NCBI GenBank assembly: GCA_023424585.1
Contig: JAFADT010000867.1
Span: forward strand, 1 to 9,262
Direction of reading: 5' to 3'
Length of the DNA stretch: 9,262 nucleotides
From: Pseudomonadota bacterium
GTDB lineage: Bacteria; Myxococcota; Myxococcia; Myxococcales; Myxococcaceae
Part shown: positions 6,523-9,262 of the stretch, piece by piece
Layout: every line of letters starts with the position of its first letter
Numbering within the stretch: position 1 is the stretch's first letter
Notes under the pieces: generated by a model
The model's input: only the letters and a program-made list of their open reading frames with translations
The model's database searches: none
Told to the model about the DNA's origin: nothing
Position numbers and translations under genes: made by a program

Positions 6523-6545
6523 GCGGTGCCCGACAATCGCACCGC
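6523..6545. promoter_or_regulatory. Inverted repeat in the monooxygenase/SDR divergent region
   Basis: Perfect 7-bp arms GCGGTGC and GCACCGC are separated by nine bases (CCGACAATC, less GC-rich than its surroundings), about midway between the two divergent starts. This is a plausible regulator site, but it is weak evidence alone. Confidence 0.25.
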
Positions 6546-6657
6546 GAGGCGCGGAGCGGGATGTCGCCCATCGGTCCGTTGACGTGAATGCCTTCTCCCC
6601 GCTGCGCCTGGACCCGCTTGGGTCGGGCGCCTTCCCCCAGAGCCCAGGAGCCACACG

Positions 6658-6897
6658 ATGGAACCGGATGACAACAGCAACGCGCCTTCACGTCGCCAGG
6701 TGGTGGGCGGGCTGGCGACGGGCATCGCCGCCGCGTTCGCCACGACGCCCGCCGCGGTGGCCACTGACGCCGGGACGGCCACCGCGCCCGCGCAGCCGCT
6801 GCGGAACCCCGTCACCCTGTATCCGAAGCCGCCCTTCGAGAGGCAGTCACAGCCCTGGCCGGGCCTGGCGGGCAGGATGAACCCCCGGCCGGACTAA
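6658..6897 (+). pseudogene. Truncated SDR oxidoreductase: Tat signal and N-terminal tail only
   Basis: 79 residues. Seen: a twin-arginine signal with SRRQVVGG (11-18), a hydrophobic Ala-rich stretch (about 16-35), then a linker and LYPKPPFERQSQPWPGLAGR (54-73) followed by MNPRPD and a stop. Known: this tail opens the YghA/YdaD-type short-chain dehydrogenases, where it continues as D(H/C)GE..Y.GSGRL..(K/R)ALITGGDSGIG. Here the frame ends exactly before that point, so the NAD-binding and catalytic domains are missing. The TAA overlaps the stop of the convergent hemolysin III gene (6894-6896). The ribosome binding site (AGGAG, seven bases from ATG) and the signal are intact, so a short exported peptide could still be made. 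Most likely a deletion product. Confidence 0.75.
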
Positions 6898-7532
6898 CGC
6901 CCCACGAAGTCCAGCAGCACGATGTAGTGCGTGGCGGCCGCGGCGATGACCATGAGGTGGAACACCTCGTGGTAGCCGAACACGTGGGGCACCGGATCCG
7001 GACAACGGCGCGCGTACACCACCGCGCCCACGGCGTAGAGCATGGCTCCGAAGAAGAGCCAGCCCACCCGGCCCTGGCCCATGACCGTCGGGAGGTTCCA
7101 GAACACCGGGGCCGCCACGCAGCCCAGCGCCACGTAGAGCCCGGAGCGCAGCCCTCGCGACGCGGAGATGCCCGCGAGGGTCAGCGTGGCGCCCGCCAGC
7201 GCCGCGCCCCACATCAGCCAGAGCAGCCGCTGACTCAGGCCCCCCATGGGGTCCAGGGTCGCCAGCGGCGTGAAGCTCCCCGCGATGAGGATGAAGATGG
7301 CCGCGTGGTCGAACCGGCGGATCCGCTGGTACATCGCGGCGCTCCAGGTGGGCCAGTGGTAGCCCCCGCTCACGCCGAACATCAGCACCAGGCTGCCGCC
7401 GAACACCAGGTTCGCCGCGTACTGCATGCCCTGCACCGGCACCTGCGCCAGCCGCACGCAACCCAACAGCGCCGCCACGAACGCGATGACGTGGGACAGA
7501 CCCCGCAGCCGGGGCTTCATGCTCGCTTCCAT
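6894..7532 (-). CDS. Hemolysin III / PAQR family membrane protein
   Basis: 212 residues with about seven hydrophobic segments, the normal size and layout of the YqfA/HlyIII family. Conserved metal-site residues are all seen: Ser55 and His59 in FGVSGGYHW, Asp75 in RRFDHAAIFILIAGSFTPLA (72-91), and His188 and His192 in GYHEVFHLMVIAAAATHY. Known: the PAQR superfamily comprises seven-helix membrane proteins with a zinc site of hydrolase type; bacterial members are implicated in membrane lipid homeostasis, and the haemolysin name is historical. Two starts are possible: ATG 7532 (MEAS) or ATG 7520 (MKPRLRGLSH), the latter with GGAAG at good spacing. The stop overlaps that of the truncated SDR on the other strand. 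A hairpin about 70 bases upstream ends the preceding gene. Confidence 0.94.
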   Translation of the reverse strand: MEASMKPRLRGLSHVIAFVAALLGCVRLAQVPVQGMQYAANLVFGGSLVLMFGVSGGYHWPTWSAAMYQRIRRFDHAAIFILIAGSFTPLATLDPMGGLSQRLLWLMWGAALAGATLTLAGISASRGLRSGLYVALGCVAAPVFWNLPTVMGQGRVGWLFFGAMLYAVGAVVYARRCPDPVPHVFGYHEVFHLMVIAAAATHYIVLLDFVGR

Positions 7533-7602
7533 GGCGGTGCTCGTACTTCCCGCACGTCATGGCTTCGTCAGCGTCCGCGCGCCGCCGCGCCCGGACGTCG
7601 CG

Positions 7603-7620
7603 GGGGCGACGCATCGCCCC
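7603..7620 (-). terminator. Candidate terminator hairpin
   Basis: Perfect 7-bp stem GGGGCGA-CGCA-TCGCCCC starting 20 bases after the stop of the 7641-8027 gene on the minus strand, ahead of the hemolysin III start. No T-run. Confidence 0.4.
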
Positions 7621-7640
7621 GGGCGAGTGTCGCCAGGTCG

Positions 7641-8027
7641 TCAGCGCGCGGCCCGGGATGGGACGCGGCACGCGGCGTGGCCCAGGATGACGTCCCCGTC
7701 GACGGTGCTCGTCGGAGTGGGCGTCCAGCCGGCGCGCAGCCGCGCGTCCAGCAGCTCATCGGCGGTGGGGCGGTGGTCCCACACGGAGACCGAGGTGACC
7801 CCGCCCAGTCAGATGGTGTCGAAGACGAGGTAGCGCTCCTCTTCCCAGGGCAGCACCACGTCGTGGGTGAACTCGTCCTGGACCACCACCTCCGCCACGT
7901 CGCGCGGCGGCGTGCTCGCGAAGCCCCAGCGCACCACGTCCTGCAGCAGGGCGAGCGGCGCGAGCTGCCGCTCCAGGGCGGCGCAGCGCTCGGGCGGCAG
8001 TCCGGAGTGGTCGCTCAGGGGCACCAT
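7641..8027 (-). pseudogene. Unrecognised 128-codon gene interrupted by an in-frame TGA
   Basis: The frame from ATG 8027 reads MVPLSDHSGLPPERCAALER and goes on through VVQDEFTHDVVLPWEEERYL to VFDTI, then meets TGA (7809-7811). The same frame stays open with strong G/C third-position bias and protein-like sequence (LGGVTSVSVWDHRPTADELL, then DARLRAGWTPTPTSTVDGDV, then ILGHAACRVPSRAAR) to a TGA at 7641. I read this as one gene of about 128 codons with one internal nonsense codon. I do not recognise the family; acidic and aromatic residues suggest a small soluble globular protein. No clear ribosome binding site is seen. It lies 33 bases downstream of the MCP remnant on the same strand, itself damaged. 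Alternatives: sequencing error, recoding, or a genuine 72-residue product. Confidence 0.6.
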
Positions 8028-8060
8028 GGCCCGGAGTGTAGCCGAGCCGGCCTGCGGCCT

Positions 8061-8504
8061 TCACGCGGTCTCGGGACCTGGCTGGCCGTCCAGCGTGCCC
8101 GAGCGGAGCGCGTTGCCCGCGGCGCTCGACATGACCTCCGCCAGCGCCTGCACGAACTGGGTGACGGTGCGCGTCTCCTCCACGGCCTGCAGCGTGCGCT
8201 GCATCGCCCGGACAGATCCTGGATGGCCAGGGCGATCTGGTGCGTGCTGGAGTCCTGCTGGGCCACGGCCTGGGTGATCTGCCGCACGCTGCCGCTGGTG
8301 TCGCCGATGAATGCGGGTCAGCTCCTGCAACTGGGCGCCGGAGGTGCGGACCGCGTCCAGGCTCACCTGCACGCACGCCTCGCCCTGTTCGCTCGTCCGC
8401 GCGGCCTCGCGCATGCTCAGGCTCACGCCGTCGAGCACGTCGCGGATGCGCTCGGTGGCGCGGATGGACTGGTCCGCCAGCCGACGCATCTCCCTGGCCT
8501 CCAC
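8061..8504 (-). pseudogene. Methyl-accepting chemotaxis protein, C-terminal fragment with two frameshifts
   Basis: The fragment starts (GTG 8504) at VEAREMRRLADQSIRATERI, which in intact MCPs follows the signalling hairpin tip (GFxVVAxEIRxLADxS). It continues with RDVLDGVSLSMREAARTSEQ and VRTSGAQLQELTR. A +1 shift near 8308-8313 moves the coding into another frame, where FIGDTSGSVRQITQAVAQQD and HQIALAIQDLSG are read. A -1 shift near 8204-8205 returns it to the first frame with MQRTLQAVEETRTVTQFVQA. The open frame is thus continuous, but about 35 residues in the middle are nonsense. Sensor, transmembrane, HAMP and N-terminal half of the hairpin are all absent, so it could not signal. Upstream sequence (8505-8640) is unrelated to MCPs, which points to a deletion or rearrangement. 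Confidence 0.8.
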
Positions 8505-8830
8505 AGGGTGGACGGGCCTGCGAGGGCTCGGCGTGGTGCCGCCCTCGACGGCGCGCAGAATGAAGACCGAGGCGCCTGTACCCAGGTCCCATGCGTGTCT
8601 TCAGCACAGCGCGAGCATGCCCGCCGTATCCGAGGTTGCCTGGGAACGGGAGCTGGGCCGCTCGTGGGGTAGCCGAGGTGGAGCATGGCGGGCTCCCGCC
8701 TGGCTGTTCCTCCCGCGAGGGTGGGGCGGAACGCCCCGGCTGGGGCAATTCGGGCGGAGGTCTGCCCACGGGGCTCTCTCCACGGGGATGGCACGCCGGA
8801 TGCTGCGTCACGTGTCGGGGGAAGCCCGGC
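8505..8830. other. Non-coding region between MCP remnant and mprF
   Basis: 326 bases with no convincing gene. The minus-strand frame joined to the MCP fragment reads WDLGTGASVFILRAVEGG upstream of it, possibly a scrap of another gene, but I recognise nothing. Seen: hairpin GGCGGG-CT-CCCGCC (8687-8700), two overlapping hairpins (8723-8737 and 8733-8746), and a sigma-54-type promoter (8789-8804) serving mprF. Confidence 0.55.
8789..8804 (+). promoter_or_regulatory. Candidate sigma-54 promoter of mprF
   Basis: TGGCACG-N4-ATGCT differs from the consensus TGGCACG-N4-TTGCW at one base, with the invariant GG (8790-8791) and GC (8802-8803) exactly ten bases apart. Predicted transcription start is near 8815, leaving a leader of about 16 bases that contains the GGGGGA ribosome binding site. 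Sigma-54 promoters are frequent in myxobacteria. The match is strong; use is inferred. Confidence 0.6.
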
Positions 8831-9262
8831 ATGTCGAAGATCCAGAGAGTCCTCACCACCGCGCTGCCGCTGTTGCTGTTGAGCGTGGCGGCGTACGTGC
8901 TGCACCGCGAGCTGTCGCACTTCCGCCGCGAGGACGTGAGCGCGGGGCTCGCGGCCGTGACGACCGGGCGGATCCTCCTGGCACTCGGCGTGACCGTCGT
9001 GAACTACGTGGCGCTCACGCTGTACGACGTGCTGGCGCTGGGGCATGCGGGGCACCGGCTCCCGTACTCCCGCGTGGGGTTCACGTCCTTCGTGGGCTAC
9101 GCCTTCGGGCACAACCTGGGGGCGTCGTTCCTGAGCGGCGGGTCGGTGCGCTACCGGCTGTATTCCGCGTGGGGGCTCACCGCGCTGGACGTCGCGCGCG
9201 TGTCCGCGTTCAACGCGCTCACGTTCTGGCTGGGCCTGGCCGCGGTCACCGGCACGTCGTTG
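8831..9262 (+). CDS. mprF: MprF-type phosphatidylglycerol lysyltransferase/flippase, N-terminal part
   Basis: 144 residues, open at the right edge. Seen: a first membrane segment (about 8-24), a second at 45-70 ending in VNYVALTLYDVLALGHAGHR, then LPYSRVGFTSFVGYAFGHNL, GASFLSGGSVRYRLYSAWGL and TALDVARVSAFNALTFWLGL. These are the conserved blocks of the flippase domain of large MprF proteins (YDxLAL, GYAxxxNLG, SGGSVRYRLYSxWGL). Known: full-length MprF (about 850-880 residues) transfers lysine or alanine from aminoacyl-tRNA to phosphatidylglycerol and flips the product, which lowers sensitivity to cationic peptides. Only the flippase start is visible here, so a stand-alone UPF0104/YbhN-like protein is possible, but the sequence resembles MprF more. 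ATG 8831 has GGGGGAAG eight bases upstream. It is divergent from the damaged genes to its left and carries its own sigma-54-like promoter. Confidence 0.88.
   Translation, partial: MSKIQRVLTTALPLLLLSVAAYVLHRELSHFRREDVSAGLAAVTTGRILLALGVTVVNYVALTLYDVLALGHAGHRLPYSRVGFTSFVGYAFGHNLGASFLSGGSVRYRLYSAWGLTALDVARVSAFNALTFWLGLAAVTGTSL

Noticed and set aside
5179..6582. Plus-strand ORF of 467 residues opposite the monooxygenase
   Set aside because: Low-complexity Arg/His/Gln-rich shadow; the minus strand carries the three FAD monooxygenase motifs.
6927..8672. 581-residue plus-strand ORF
   Set aside because: It runs antisense through hemolysin III, the unknown gene and the MCP fragment, and its composition is that of a GC-rich shadow frame.
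8423..9112. Minus-strand ORF of 229 residues across the MCP/mprF gap
   Set aside because: It overlaps the MCP fragment in another frame and is antisense to the well-supported MprF start; no family features.
1..9262. Defence island, phage, transposon or CRISPR content
   Set aside because: No transposase, integrase, nuclease, toxin-antitoxin or regularly spaced repeats are seen on either strand.

Overview
The window is very GC-rich (third codon positions almost always G or C). Its gene content, with small Cys-rich lipoproteins, an MCP remnant and MprF, and its protein style suggest a myxobacterial chromosome, probably Myxococcaceae (Corallococcus/Myxococcus-like). This is inferred from style and family content; no marker gene fixes the taxon. 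I see no tRNA, rRNA, CRISPR array, transposase or phage gene.

Left part (1-2022): a pirin-family gene cut by the window edge, a LysR-type regulator on the same strand, and a divergent YceI-family gene. Two palindromes of the same design (GTTCC-N6-GGAAC, each with the T-N11-A core of LysR-type boxes) lie in the lysR/yceI intergenic region and in front of pirin. They suggest a small LysR regulon of pirin, yceI and lysR itself.

Centre-left (2035-4333): a broken minus-strand gene (two or three frameshifts plus an in-frame TGA); a small lipoprotein with a symmetric double CX3CX3C motif whose 3' end carries a 28-bp palindrome; an OsmC-family peroxidase; a gene-poor stretch of about 490 bases; and a second small lipoprotein with eight Cys in its mature domain.

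Centre (4333-6450): two minus-strand genes, an SRPBCC-domain membrane protein and a PHBH-type FAD monooxygenase, probably separate transcripts because a 9-bp-stem hairpin lies between them.

Right part (6658-9262): an SDR oxidoreductase reduced to its Tat signal and N-terminal tail, stopping on top of the stop codon of a convergent hemolysin III/PAQR membrane protein; an unrecognised gene with an in-frame TGA; a C-terminal MCP fragment with two compensating frameshifts; and the N-terminus of MprF, preceded by a near-consensus sigma-54 promoter.

Pirin, YceI, OsmC and the flavoprotein monooxygenase are all plausible players in redox or lipid-quinone stress, but only pirin, lysR and yceI are tied together by visible sequence signals. 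Four of about fourteen genes are broken. Either this is a decaying accessory stretch or the assembly carries errors; the sequence alone cannot fully separate these.
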